Of a DNA stretch of 64,000 bases, positions 24,480 to 33,736 are shown one piece after another (positions within the stretch are counted from its first letter, which is position 1; every line of letters begins with the position of its first letter). This DNA comes from Pirellulales bacterium (GTDB taxonomy: Bacteria > Planctomycetota > Planctomycetia > Pirellulales > PALSA-1355). The translations under genes were made by a program, and so were the position numbers. The stretch is taken from assembly GCA_022844125.1 (NCBI GenBank), contig JALHMI010000014.1, positions 1-64,000 of the forward strand. The letters are read 5' to 3'. The notes below the pieces were generated by a model. It ran no database searches. It was not told where the DNA came from and saw only the letters and a program-made list of their open reading frames with translations.

Positions 24480-26747
24480 ATGGCAGCACCGACCACGGAA
24501 AAGAAGCCCGCGGCTGCATCCGCAGCTCAGAGCGCGCATGACTCCTACGTTCCGGCCAACGTTACGATGCCGGAATTCACCTGGGGAGCGGTTACCGCAG
24601 GCGTCATTCTTGGCATCATCTTCGGCGCATCCTCGCTGTACCTTGTGCTCAAGGTGGGCATGACCGTCTCGGCCTCGATCCCGGTGGCCGTGCTCTCGAT
24701 CACGCTGTTCCGCCTGCTCTCAAAAATTTTTCGCCTGCGGCCGGCCACGATTCTGGAAAACAACATCGTCCAGACGACCGGTTCCGCCGGCGAATCGATC
24801 GCCTTCGGCCTTGGCGTGACAATCCCCGCGCTCTTGCTGCTGGGCCACGACATGACAATCATCCGCGTGATGACTGTCGGCGCCCTGGGTGGCCTGTTGG
24901 GAATCCTGATGATGATCCCGCTCCGCCGGGCCTTCATCGTCCAGCAGCACGGCAAGCTGAAGTATCCCGAGGGTACTGCCTGCGCCGACGTGCTGATCGT
25001 GGGCGAAGAGGGGGGCGCTTCGGCAAAAACGGTTTTCGTCGGTTTTGGCCTCGCCGCCGTCCACAAGTTCTGCATGGACGCGCTCGGCCTTTGGCGCCGC
25101 GACGTCGAACAACCGCTTTACACCGAGAGCGGGGCCGGCCTGCAAGGTGGCGTCATCGGGTCGGAAGTTGCTCCCGAACTCCTTGGCGTGGGTTACATCA
25201 TCGGTCCGCGAATCGCTTCGATCATGATCGCCGGCGGCGTGCTCGCATATTTGATCATCGTGCCGCTCATCAAAATGTTCGGCGACGGGCTCACCCAGCC
25301 GCTCGCGCCCGCGACAGACGAGCTTATTCGCGACATGGATGTGATGGATGTGCGCGACAAGTACGTCGTCTATATCGGCGCGGGCGCCGTGGCGGCCGGC
25401 GGCATCATCAGCATGTTCCAGGTGCTGCCGATGATCTTTCACTCGATTCGCAGCGCGATGGGCGATTTGATCGCATCGCGTGGCGAGGGTGCCTCGCGTG
25501 CAAAGCTGCCCCGCACCGAACGCGATTTGCCGCTCTGGATCGTGTTCGTCGGCAGTCTCGGACTTGTGATCGCGATGGCAGCGCTGCCGCAACTCGGCCT
25601 CGGTTTCAACAGCTTTGGACTGCTCGGAGCAGCGCTGATCGTCCTGTTTGGATTCCTGTTCGTCACGGTCTCCTCGCGACTGACGGGCGAGATTGGCTCC
25701 TCGAGCAATCCGATCTCCGGCATGACGGTGGCTACCTTGCTGCTGACGTGTCTAGTCTTCGTCGCCTTCGGTCGCACGGGGCACGCCGCCACGCTGACCG
25801 CACTTACCATCGCCGCCGTGGTCTGCATCGCCGCATCGAACGGCGGAACGACTTCGCAGGATCTGAAGACCGGCTACCTGGTGGGTGGCACCCCTTGGCT
25901 GCAGCAGGTTGCGATCCTGGTTGGCGCGCTCACCTCGGCACTCGTGATCGGCGTCACGCTGCAACTGCTCAACGCGTCGGGCACGGTCTATACCACGCGT
26001 CCCGAGTACGTGCCCAATGTGCGAATTTCGAACGTCGCCGACCTGACCGAAATGGAAGCGCCTGGGGGTGAGTACGCCGGCAAGGACGACAAGCAGTACC
26101 ACGTCCTGCATGCGCGAGAGGGACTTTACGTCGGCATCCCGCAAGGCAAGTACCTCGTTGACGACACCGGGCTGCTGGTCTATCTGGTCGATCCGGCCAT
26201 CAACGGCCGCGTGAAAGTGCGCGACGACGACAGTGTCGTCACCAACAAGTTCGATGCCCCCAAAACCAGGCTGATGGCCTTGATCATTGATGGCATCTTG
26301 AACGGGAAGCTGCCCTGGGAACTCGTACTGCTCGGGGCGTTAATCTCGATCGTGCTCGAACTCTCCGGCGTACCCTCGCTCCCCTTCGCCGTGGGCGTTT
26401 ACCTGCCGATCCAGACATCGATGCCGATCTTCATCGGCGGCATGGTCCGCTGGGTCGCGGACAAGTTGAGCGGCAAAACCGACGATTCCGACAGCAGTCC
26501 CGCCGTGCTGCTCAGTTCAGGCTACATCGCCGGCGGCTCGATCGCGGGCGTGCTGATTGGTTTCCTGGCCTTCCGTCAATCATGGGCGGATGCTCTGAAT
26601 CTGTCCTCAAAGTTGCCTGCCTGGTGGACCGGGAGCGTCTGGCCTGCCATCGGCACGTTCTCGTTCTTGATCTTTATTCTGTTCCTCACCGGCGTGGGCG
26701 TGTTGTTCCGCGATGCCAAGCTAGGTAAACGCATCGGTGGAAAGTAG
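24480..26747 (+). CDS. OPT-family oligopeptide transporter
   Basis: A 755-residue polytopic inner-membrane transporter of the OPT family. The N-terminal region (FTWGAVTAGVILGIIFGASSLYLVLKVG) and KYPEGTACADVL are typical of the bacterial branch, and about 14-16 hydrophobic helices are spread through the protein, with a hydrophilic insert at about 500-600. OPT proteins import oligopeptides or metal chelates with protons. The gene is followed 46 bp later by an S46 dipeptidyl-peptidase gene on the same strand, so uptake of peptides or dipeptides is likely. The ATG at 24480 is the first start. Confidence 0.92.
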   Translation: MAAPTTEKKPAAASAAQSAHDSYVPANVTMPEFTWGAVTAGVILGIIFGASSLYLVLKVGMTVSASIPVAVLSITLFRLLSKIFRLRPATILENNIVQTTGSAGESIAFGLGVTIPALLLLGHDMTIIRVMTVGALGGLLGILMMIPLRRAFIVQQHGKLKYPEGTACADVLIVGEEGGASAKTVFVGFGLAAVHKFCMDALGLWRRDVEQPLYTESGAGLQGGVIGSEVAPELLGVGYIIGPRIASIMIAGGVLAYLIIVPLIKMFGDGLTQPLAPATDELIRDMDVMDVRDKYVVYIGAGAVAAGGIISMFQVLPMIFHSIRSAMGDLIASRGEGASRAKLPRTERDLPLWIVFVGSLGLVIAMAALPQLGLGFNSFGLLGAALIVLFGFLFVTVSSRLTGEIGSSSNPISGMTVATLLLTCLVFVAFGRTGHAATLTALTIAAVVCIAASNGGTTSQDLKTGYLVGGTPWLQQVAILVGALTSALVIGVTLQLLNASGTVYTTRPEYVPNVRISNVADLTEMEAPGGEYAGKDDKQYHVLHAREGLYVGIPQGKYLVDDTGLLVYLVDPAINGRVKVRDDDSVVTNKFDAPKTRLMALIIDGILNGKLPWELVLLGALISIVLELSGVPSLPFAVGVYLPIQTSMPIFIGGMVRWVADKLSGKTDDSDSSPAVLLSSGYIAGGSIAGVLIGFLAFRQSWADALNLSSKLPAWWTGSVWPAIGTFSFLIFILFLTGVGVLFRDAKLGKRIGGK

Positions 26748-26793
26748 TCGCCCTCATAGTTGAATCAATACTTACCTTTCCATAGGTCGTCCC

Positions 26794-28893
26794 ATGTCAT
26801 TCGCTCGTAACTGGCTCGGAATCCTCATGATGTTCGCCACCGCACTCGGCCGCCTGCCGCACGCCTCCGCCGACGAGGGCATGTGGCTCTTTAACGATCC
26901 CCCCCGCGAACTCCTCAAAGAGCGCTACGGCTTCGAGCCGTCGGACAAGTGGCTTGAGCATCTGCAGAAGTCCGCGGTCCGCTTCAACAGCGGCGGTTCC
27001 GGCTCGTTCGTCTCGAAGGACGGGCTCGTGATGACCAACCATCACGTTGCGGCCGACGCCTTGCACAAGCTCAGCACCGTGGATCGCGACTTGCTCGAAG
27101 AAGGCTTCCACGCCAAGACGCGTGAAGAAGAGCTGAAGTGTGTCGACCTCGAACTCAACGTGCTGATGTCCATCGAAGACGTCACCGAACGCGTGAACGC
27201 CGCCGTGAAACCCGGCATGAGCGCCGCCGAAGCCCAGCAGTCTCGCCGCGCAGTCACCAACACGATCGAGAAGGAGTCGCTGGACAAGACCGGCCTCCGC
27301 AGCGACGTGGTCACGCTCTACCAGGGTGGCCGCTATAACCTCTATCGCTACAAGAAGTACACCGATGTCCGGCTCGTGTTCGCTCCGGAAAAAGACATCG
27401 CCTTCTTCGGCGGCGATCCGGACAACTTCGAGTACCCGCGTTACGATCTCGACATGGCCTTCTTCCGGATCTACGAAGACGGCAAGCCCGCCACGCCCCC
27501 CGATCACCTCGGGTGGAGCAAATCCGGCGCTCAGGACGAGGAACTGATCTTCGTGGCAGGCCATCCCGGCCGCACCAACCGCTTGAACACGGTCGCGCAC
27601 CTGGAGTTCCTCCGCGATGTTTCGTTCCCCGACCTGCTGAACATCATCCGCCGCCGCGAGGTGAACCTCCGGGTTTACGCCGATCGGGGGCTCGAAAATG
27701 CACGGCAGGCCCAGGATGAGCTGTTCGGCTATCAAAACTCGCGTAAGGCCCGCCTCGGCGGCCTGCTCGGCTTGCAAACCCCCGCGATCATGGACGCCAA
27801 GCGTCAGGCTGAAAAGGCACTGCAAGAAGCGGTCGCGAAGGATCCCAAGCTGAAAGACGCCGCCGGAGCCTGGAAGGAAGTTGACGCCGCGCTGGCCGCC
27901 TGGCGCGAAATGTATGTGAACTACACGCTCTACGAGCGTGCCATGGCCTTTAACAGCGAATTGTACACGGTTGCTCGTGGGCTGGTGCGGCTGGCCGATG
28001 AAACCGCCAAGCCCAACGAAGAACGTCTTCGCGAATACGCCGAAGCGGGCCTCGACTCGCTTAAACAGCAGCTATTCTCCGAAGCGCCAATTTATCCCGC
28101 GCTCGAAACTTCCAAATTCGCCGACTCGCTCAGCTACTTGCTCGAACAATCGGCCGGTCAAAATGAGGCCGACCGCGACTTCGCCCTCCAATTGCTGGCC
28201 AACATGTCACCCGCCGATCGAGCCGCCCAGCTTGTGAACGGCTCGAAGCTGGCCGACGTCGAAGTACGCAAGAAGCTGGCTGAAGGTGGTACCGGCGCCA
28301 TTGCGGCCTCGGATGACCCGATGATCGTGCTGGCCCGGATGATCGATCCCAAGGCCCGCGCCGTTCGCAAGCAGTATGAAGAGCAGGTCGAAGAGCCGCT
28401 GCGGCAGGCTTATGCCAAGATCGCGCAGGCCAAGTTCGCCGTCGAAGGCACCAGCACCTATCCCGATGCCACGTTCACGCTCCGCCTGGCTTTCGGTCAG
28501 GTGAAAGGCTACGAGGATCAGGGCCAGACCTACAAGCCCTGGACCACGATCGGCGGCACCTATCCGCACGCCGAAGAACACGGCAGCTTGCCGCCATTCA
28601 AGCTCCCCAAGTCATGGCTCGAAAAGAAGTCGAAGCTCGACTTGGAAACGCCATTCAACTTCGTCAGTACGGCCGACATCATCGGCGGCAACTCAGGCAG
28701 CCCCGTCGTGAACCAGAAGGGTGAAGTCGTGGGCCTGATCTTCGACGGCAACATGCAGTCGCTGGTCCTCGATTTCGTCTACACGGACAAAGTTGCCCGG
28801 GCCATCTCGGTGCACTCCTCGGCGATCCTTGAAGCGTTGCGCAAGGTCTACGGCGCCGATGCACTCGTGGCGGAGCTAACCGGCGGGAAATAG
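26794..28893 (+). CDS. S46-family dipeptidyl-peptidase (DPP7/DPP11 type)
   Basis: A 699-residue periplasmic serine peptidase that removes dipeptides from peptide N-termini. Residues 1-26 are a signal peptide. The catalytic triad is identifiable: His in TNHHV (83-84), Asp220 in YDLDMAFFR, and Ser634 in GGNSGSPV. The residue 18 positions after the serine, which selects the P1 side chain in characterised enzymes (Gly in DPP7, Arg in DPP11), is Gly652 (FDGN), predicting DPP7-like preference for hydrophobic or broad P1 rather than acidic residues. It is probably cotranscribed with the OPT transporter gene upstream. Confidence 0.92.
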   Translation: MSFARNWLGILMMFATALGRLPHASADEGMWLFNDPPRELLKERYGFEPSDKWLEHLQKSAVRFNSGGSGSFVSKDGLVMTNHHVAADALHKLSTVDRDLLEEGFHAKTREEELKCVDLELNVLMSIEDVTERVNAAVKPGMSAAEAQQSRRAVTNTIEKESLDKTGLRSDVVTLYQGGRYNLYRYKKYTDVRLVFAPEKDIAFFGGDPDNFEYPRYDLDMAFFRIYEDGKPATPPDHLGWSKSGAQDEELIFVAGHPGRTNRLNTVAHLEFLRDVSFPDLLNIIRRREVNLRVYADRGLENARQAQDELFGYQNSRKARLGGLLGLQTPAIMDAKRQAEKALQEAVAKDPKLKDAAGAWKEVDAALAAWREMYVNYTLYERAMAFNSELYTVARGLVRLADETAKPNEERLREYAEAGLDSLKQQLFSEAPIYPALETSKFADSLSYLLEQSAGQNEADRDFALQLLANMSPADRAAQLVNGSKLADVEVRKKLAEGGTGAIAASDDPMIVLARMIDPKARAVRKQYEEQVEEPLRQAYAKIAQAKFAVEGTSTYPDATFTLRLAFGQVKGYEDQGQTYKPWTTIGGTYPHAEEHGSLPPFKLPKSWLEKKSKLDLETPFNFVSTADIIGGNSGSPVVNQKGEVVGLIFDGNMQSLVLDFVYTDKVARAISVHSSAILEALRKVYGADALVAELTGGK

Positions 28894-28908
28894 CGAGCTG
28901 GATTTGCG

Positions 28909-30171
28909 TCATCGAAACGGCTGCCGGGGCAGGGCGTTCAAAAAATACCGCTCCGCCGCGGCTCGCGCCTCGGGCACGCCCTGATCGATCGTCACCTCGC
29001 GATCCCCCGTCCAGCGGTCGGCACGGCCAAAGCGGATGAACCGGGCTCGCTCGGCCAGACCCGCCCCTTCCGCAACGGCGATCGCGACGCCCAGTTGCAC
29101 CCGGGCCTGTGGATAGATCGGCGCGTGCCTGGAACTCAACGACCAGCGATCGAGACGCACGGTGAGCCAGGCATCGTGCTCATCGGCCGGCGACTCGACA
29201 AACGGCAGCAGCGAATCTGGTAGCTGCGATTGCGCAACCCGGTGCACTTGCAGCGACACTCGTTCGGCACTGGATGCATACAGGCCCCAACTTGGCCATA
29301 GGTCAAACAAGCTCCACGGCTCGGTGAGCGGCAGGCCCACTACGGCCAGCACCAGCGCTAGCACCGGCCAGGGCGCTCGCTGCGGCGGTAGCCTGACTTC
29401 ATCAGTCTCCGCCAAGCTTCGCTCCGGCCAGAAAAGCACCAGGTCCTGGACGATGAAGTACGCATTCCAGAGTAAGACCCCCGGCTGATGCGCGAGACCC
29501 CATGGTCCGAGTATCGCGAGCAGCAGCAAATGCAGTAACACCGCGGCCGCAAGCGCGATCGTGCGCGTCTTTCGAAACACCAGTCCCAACGCAACCAGCG
29601 CCTCGCCCACTGGGAACACGGCCGCGGCCGCCAGCCGCGCCGCGGGGCTCCAACCGTCCACGCTCGCGCCGAACAGCCCCGCGAGCGCCGCCAGAAACTG
29701 CTGTCCAAGCGTGTGCAGGAACGAATAGTCAAACTTGGTCAGAGCCGACTCAAAATAGAACGCGATGACGAGCACTCGCGCCAAAGTCATCGCCACTCTG
29801 GGGCCGCAACTGGCCAACAGCATCGCGAGCAGTAGAAACTGATACGCCCAGGGCTGCATCCTTCCCTGATCGAAGAGCATGGCCGCGGCGAAGCCGATCA
29901 CCATCAGAACGCAGGCGGTCCGAGCAGGCCGTCCCGACGGAAGCACAAACATCGCCACCAGCGCCGACAGGAGCAACCCAGACACCAGCCACTGCGCCCA
30001 GTCTCCGGGCAGCCACTGCCCCGGCACGAGCGGCACCTGAGGAAACACCGCCTCGGGCGTCCATAGCGGCCAGGTCGCCGCAACGAGCAAGAACCCGAAC
30101 AACGCCACAACTCGGCGCAGCCAAAGCGCGCGGTGCTCGAGAGGTACAGACGAGGCGGTGTTCGATTTCAT
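28909..30171 (-). CDS. Polytopic membrane protein, MauE/DoxX-like
   Basis: A 420-residue protein with about eight hydrophobic helices in its first 290 residues and a soluble C-terminal domain of about 130 residues. The central part (ARVLVIAFYFESALTKFDY, AAVFPVGEALVALGLVF) resembles MauE/DoxX or HTTM-type membrane proteins, which form a four-helix core; the assignment is tentative. The C-terminal domain (LTVRLDRWSLSSRHAPIYP) has no recognisable motif. It is convergent with the S46 gene (15-bp gap). Confidence 0.7.
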   Translation of the reverse strand: MKSNTASSVPLEHRALWLRRVVALFGFLLVAATWPLWTPEAVFPQVPLVPGQWLPGDWAQWLVSGLLLSALVAMFVLPSGRPARTACVLMVIGFAAAMLFDQGRMQPWAYQFLLLAMLLASCGPRVAMTLARVLVIAFYFESALTKFDYSFLHTLGQQFLAALAGLFGASVDGWSPAARLAAAAVFPVGEALVALGLVFRKTRTIALAAAVLLHLLLLAILGPWGLAHQPGVLLWNAYFIVQDLVLFWPERSLAETDEVRLPPQRAPWPVLALVLAVVGLPLTEPWSLFDLWPSWGLYASSAERVSLQVHRVAQSQLPDSLLPFVESPADEHDAWLTVRLDRWSLSSRHAPIYPQARVQLGVAIAVAEGAGLAERARFIRFGRADRWTGDREVTIDQGVPEARAAAERYFLNALPRQPFR

Positions 30172-30243
30172 GGAACCCGCGAGTCTAACCGCTCGCCGTG
30201 CTCACCGCATCCCAGAAGATGCCGGCATCCCCAAACACAAAGA

Positions 30244-30280
30244 GGCTGCCCCGGCGGTTACGCTCTGGGGGCAGCCTCTC
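30244..30280 (-). terminator. Terminator of the small minus-strand gene
   Basis: Perfect 11-bp arms GAGGCTGCCCC (30244-30254) and GGGGCAGCCTC (30270-30280) with a 15-nt loop. On the minus strand the stem is followed by TTTGTGTTT. It lies about 147 bp downstream of the stop of the gene at 30427-30630. Confidence 0.65.
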
Positions 30281-30426
30281 GGTGGTTATGTCGACGCCCG
30301 CGCCGCATCGAACCAGGCGGGCTTCCCTACGGGCGTGTCACGCGGCAGGACCGGTGGCGCCCAGAGCGCGGCGAAAGTCCGCCGGCGCTCGAGGCGTGCA
30401 TTTTGGGTGAAGGGTAACAGGCCGGA

Positions 30427-30630
30427 TCAGTTGACTTCGTACTCGCCGATTCCCCCTGGCAACTCGAGCTCCGAGATCGTCGGCGGCATCCAACTGGCTC
30501 GCTTGACGCCCAGTCGTCGGGCGCGTTCGCGGGGAGACCATTGGTTGCGGATCTCAAGGCTGCGCTCGCGAATCTGGTCGGGGGTGGGATCCATGGCCGA
30601 CATGTCCGTGGGATGTGCTTTGCGTATCAT
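30427..30630 (-). CDS. Small conserved protein of planctomycete type, function unknown
   Basis: A 67-residue, soluble, charged protein with the core TPDQIRERSLEIRNQWSPRERARR, followed by a short C-terminal tail rich in acidic residues and glycine (ELPGGIGEYEVN). I associate short proteins with a helix-plus-QxxWSxxER motif with planctomycete genomes, but I cannot name the family. The ATG at 30630 has AGAGG 9 nt upstream; the frame also allows a start at 30684. It has its own downstream terminator. Confidence 0.65.
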   Translation of the reverse strand: MIRKAHPTDMSAMDPTPDQIRERSLEIRNQWSPRERARRLGVKRASWMPPTISELELPGGIGEYEVN

Positions 30631-30762
30631 GTCGAAGTGCCTCTGCGATAAGAGATGGGAATCGATCCAGACGTGACCTGGCATCGCGAGCCACCCTTAG
30701 GCAGCGGCCCCCGAAGCGAGGCTGAATCTCTCTGCTTCCGACGTAACAAGCTTTAGTACGCT

Positions 30763-30808
30763 GCGGCGGAAAACCTGGGTCACGAAAAACCCAAACTTTT
30801 TCCGCTGC
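30763..30808. repeat. Long stem-loop
   Basis: Eleven pairs, one of them G-U, join 30763-30773 (GCGGCGGAAAA) with 30798-30808 (TTTTCCGCTGC); after a small internal loop TGGGT (30776-30780) pairs with ACCCA (30789-30793) around an 8-nt loop. No adjacent T-run. Confidence 0.5.
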
Positions 30809-30859
30809 TTGTGCCCGTCGGCAGACTGTCGCCTGACCGCAGGCTCGTTCCGCTTATCC

Positions 30860-30880
30860 GCACTGTTCGGCTGACAGTGC
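30860..30880 (+). terminator. Small hairpin followed by T-rich sequence
   Basis: Perfect 7-bp arms GCACTGT (30860-30866) and ACAGTGC (30874-30880), 7-nt loop, then TCTTCCGTTCTC. It could end a short rightward transcript; the poor T-run makes this weak. Confidence 0.3.
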
Positions 30881-31247
30881 TCTTCCGTTCTCTAAGACGT
30901 GCTTCGAAGGTTGGGCGAATCGGAGATGTGTGTGCCGTGAATGCGAGCCCAATCCACCAACTGTTATAACGGGGGGCAGGGAGCCCAACAATTGGCCACA
31001 GACCATTTCGCGCGTTCTCGCAATTCTTATTCGCGCCCCCCGCTAGCTCTTTCCGTTGCGAGCGCCAGGATCCCCGGCCTGCGTTACAATCCGACCGGTC
31101 GGAAGGTTTTCGCTACCAGTTGTGAAAGAATTCACAAGCCCGCCGCGCGGTCCGCCCTCTCGATACAGCCGGCCCTCGCGGTATCCTATGTTTGCGTACT
31201 TCCTGCACGCTGTTTCTCGCCCTACCGGCCATTCATCTACCCCGCCC

Positions 31248-32108
31248 ATGCAAGTTGTCATCACCGCTGTTGGCCCCGATAATCGTGGCCTCGCCGACCC
31301 GATCATTCATCACGTGACTGGACTCGATGCAAACATCGCCGAGATCCAGATGTACGATCACGACGAGATGAGCCTGTTCGCGATGCTGCTGCGCATCGAT
31401 CTGCCCGAGGCGAGTTGGCAGGGGCTGCGTCCCCAGTTACTCGAAATCGGCAAGCTCAAGGGACTCAGCGTGCGCGTTTGGTCGCCGGATGAGCGTCGCG
31501 CGAAACCGCGTCTGGCGATCTGCACGACGTACCGCCCCGAACCCTCGCTGGCTTTGCTCCGCGCGATTCGCGACGGCCGGATCCGCGCCGAGGCGGCCGT
31601 GATGATCGGCAATCGCCAGAACTGTCGTTCGCTGGCCGAACAGTTTGGCGTCGATTGGCACCTGGTCGGCGATGATCGTGGCGCTGCCGACGACGACCAG
31701 ATGATGCGGATCTGCGACGAGTATAACGTCGACTACCTGATCCTGGCCCGCTACATGCGCATCCTGCCGGCCGCTAGTTGCTGGAAGTATGCCGGCGGGC
31801 GCATCGTCAACCTCCATCACGGCTTGCTCCCCAGTTTCCCCGGCATCAGGCCCTATCACGAGGCCTATGCCAGCCGGATGCTGACCTACGGAGCGACCTG
31901 CCACTTCATCGTTCCCGAGCTGGACGCTGGCAACCAGATCATCTACCAGTCGACGTTCACCGTCCCCCACGCATCAAAGCTCGAAGAGATCATTCGCCGC
32001 GGCCAGGAAGACAACGAACCGCATTGCCTGGTCGAGGGAGTCCGACGCGTCGTCGACCGCGAGGTCCAGCTTCATTTCCACCGGGTCATCGCCACGCCGA
32101 CGGTCTAG
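31248..32108 (+). CDS. purU: Formyltetrahydrofolate deformylase
   Basis: Hydrolyses 10-formyl-tetrahydrofolate to formate and tetrahydrofolate, balancing one-carbon pools. The 286-residue protein has an N-terminal ACT regulatory domain (residues 1-80, MQVVITAVGPDNRGLADPI) and a formyltransferase domain. The catalytic Asn-His pair is in NLHHGLLPSFPGIRPYHEA and the catalytic Asp in PELDAGNQI. The frame is open far upstream, but the ATG at 31248 coincides with the start of the ACT domain. It is an isolated gene in front of the amino-acid permease gene. Confidence 0.9.
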   Translation: MQVVITAVGPDNRGLADPIIHHVTGLDANIAEIQMYDHDEMSLFAMLLRIDLPEASWQGLRPQLLEIGKLKGLSVRVWSPDERRAKPRLAICTTYRPEPSLALLRAIRDGRIRAEAAVMIGNRQNCRSLAEQFGVDWHLVGDDRGAADDDQMMRICDEYNVDYLILARYMRILPAASCWKYAGGRIVNLHHGLLPSFPGIRPYHEAYASRMLTYGATCHFIVPELDAGNQIIYQSTFTVPHASKLEEIIRRGQEDNEPHCLVEGVRRVVDREVQLHFHRVIATPTV

Positions 32109-32222
32109 CGGCCGATCGCCCCGCGGTCTGCTCGACTTTGGGCAAAGAATTTGCATCGCGGGGGGCTCCTGCGCCAAACTGGGGCAGCTCTCGCCTTCCG
32201 ACTCTGCTGGCAAGGATCGACC

Positions 32223-33653
32223 ATGACCACCGCAGCCATCTCCGGCGAATCGCGCATTGCCACGCTCTCCACCTGGGACACGGTGAGCGTAATCGTGGGC
32301 ATCGTGATCGGGGCCGGCATCTATGAAACCCCGCCGCTGATCTTCAGCAGCGTCAGCAGCGGAACCGGGGCCATGGTCGCCTGGGCTGTTGGCGGCCTGC
32401 TGTGCTTGAATGGCGCATTCACCTACGCCGAGTTGGCCAGCACTTATCCTCGCTCTGGCGGTGACTATGTCTACCTCACTCGCGCGTTCGGCCGCTGGCT
32501 GGGCTTCCTGTTCGGCTGGGCCCAGATCTCGGTGATCCTCACCGGCTCGATCGGCATGATGGCCTACGTCTTCGCCAACTATGCCTCGACGCTCATCGAC
32601 CTCGGCTCGTACACGCCGCTCATTCTGGCGCTTGGTTCGGTCATTGTGCTTAGCCTGACCAACCTTTGCGGCGTGGCTCTTGGAAAACACGTTCAGAATG
32701 TGCTCTCCTCGGTGAAACTCCTCGGACTAGCCGCGGTAATCCTGGCGGGCCTGCTCGTGTCGCGCGCAGCCGAGACGGCTCCCGGCAGCGTGACGGCGGA
32801 TGCCGCCGGCGGCTTCTCGCTCGCCGCCTTCGCCTCGGCGCTGGTCCTGGTGTTCCTGACTTATGGCGGCTGGAACGACGCCGCGTTCTTCGTCGCCGAC
32901 ATGCGCGACCGCAAGATGATCGTTCGCGCACTCACTCTGGGCATTCTGATCATTACGCTCGTCTATCTGCTGATCAATGCCGCGTACTTGCGTGCGCTCG
33001 GCTGGCCCGCGGTCAGGGAGTCGCAGGCCATTGCCGCCGACTCAATGCGGGCCGCGTTCGGCGCCGGCTATGGAGATTACGCCGCGGGCGGCGTGGCATT
33101 GCTGGTGAGCATCTCGGCCCTGGGCGCCGTCAATGGGCTGATCTTCGCCGGTTCGCGCGTATACGCCGCAGTGGGTGAGGAGCACCTGCTGTTCGCCCGG
33201 CTCGCGCGAAAGAGCTCCCGGTTCGGCTCACCCGTCTGGTCGATTGCGGTTCAGGCTGCGATCACCGTGGCCATGATCCTGGTCGTGGGCACCGAAGCCG
33301 GCCAGCAGGCACTCAATCGCACGTTTACGTCGCTGGGAGTCGAGGAAGTGAACTGGGCCGGAAAGGGCGGTTTCGACACGCTGCTCCGCTGCACCGCCCC
33401 CGTGTTCTGGCTGTTTTTCCTGCTGACCAGCATGTCACTCTTTATCCTGCGGCTTCGCGAACCCTACGTCGAACGGCCATTCCGGACGCCGCTCTATCCG
33501 CTATGCCCGATTTTGTTTTCGCTCACTTGCGCCTATATGCTGTACGGCGGCATCGAATACGCCGGCAGCCTCGGCTGGGTCGGACTCTCGCTGCTCCTGG
33601 CCGGCGTTCCGGTGTATGTGGTTTCGTGCCTGGTGACGAGACGCGCCGAATAG
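32223..33653 (+). CDS. APC-family amino-acid permease
   Basis: A 476-residue polytopic transporter with about 12 helices. The first helix IVGIVIGAGIYETPP has the G-hGxGI unwound substrate-binding segment of the amino acid-polyamine-organocation family. The layout resembles exchangers or uptake permeases of the LAT type. The substrate is unknown. The ATG at 32223 has AAGGA 7 nt upstream, and the longer frame to 32151 is not needed. Confidence 0.88.
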   Translation: MTTAAISGESRIATLSTWDTVSVIVGIVIGAGIYETPPLIFSSVSSGTGAMVAWAVGGLLCLNGAFTYAELASTYPRSGGDYVYLTRAFGRWLGFLFGWAQISVILTGSIGMMAYVFANYASTLIDLGSYTPLILALGSVIVLSLTNLCGVALGKHVQNVLSSVKLLGLAAVILAGLLVSRAAETAPGSVTADAAGGFSLAAFASALVLVFLTYGGWNDAAFFVADMRDRKMIVRALTLGILIITLVYLLINAAYLRALGWPAVRESQAIAADSMRAAFGAGYGDYAAGGVALLVSISALGAVNGLIFAGSRVYAAVGEEHLLFARLARKSSRFGSPVWSIAVQAAITVAMILVVGTEAGQQALNRTFTSLGVEEVNWAGKGGFDTLLRCTAPVFWLFFLLTSMSLFILRLREPYVERPFRTPLYPLCPILFSLTCAYMLYGGIEYAGSLGWVGLSLLLAGVPVYVVSCLVTRRAE

Positions 33654-33736
33654 GCCCCAGGCATACGTTTTGCATTCCGAATTCCATTACCCGAGTTGTG
33701 CATCGAGAATTCATCACACCTGAGGGAGAGATCGTC

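Larger units (their letters stand above)
30631..31247. other. Gene-poor region with two stem-loops
   Basis: About 615 bp with no convincing protein. It holds a strong stem-loop at 30763-30808 and a perfect small hairpin at 30860-30880 followed by T-rich sequence. An extended -10-like sequence TGTTATAAC lies near 30962-30970. A small unannotated RNA is possible. Confidence 0.45.
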
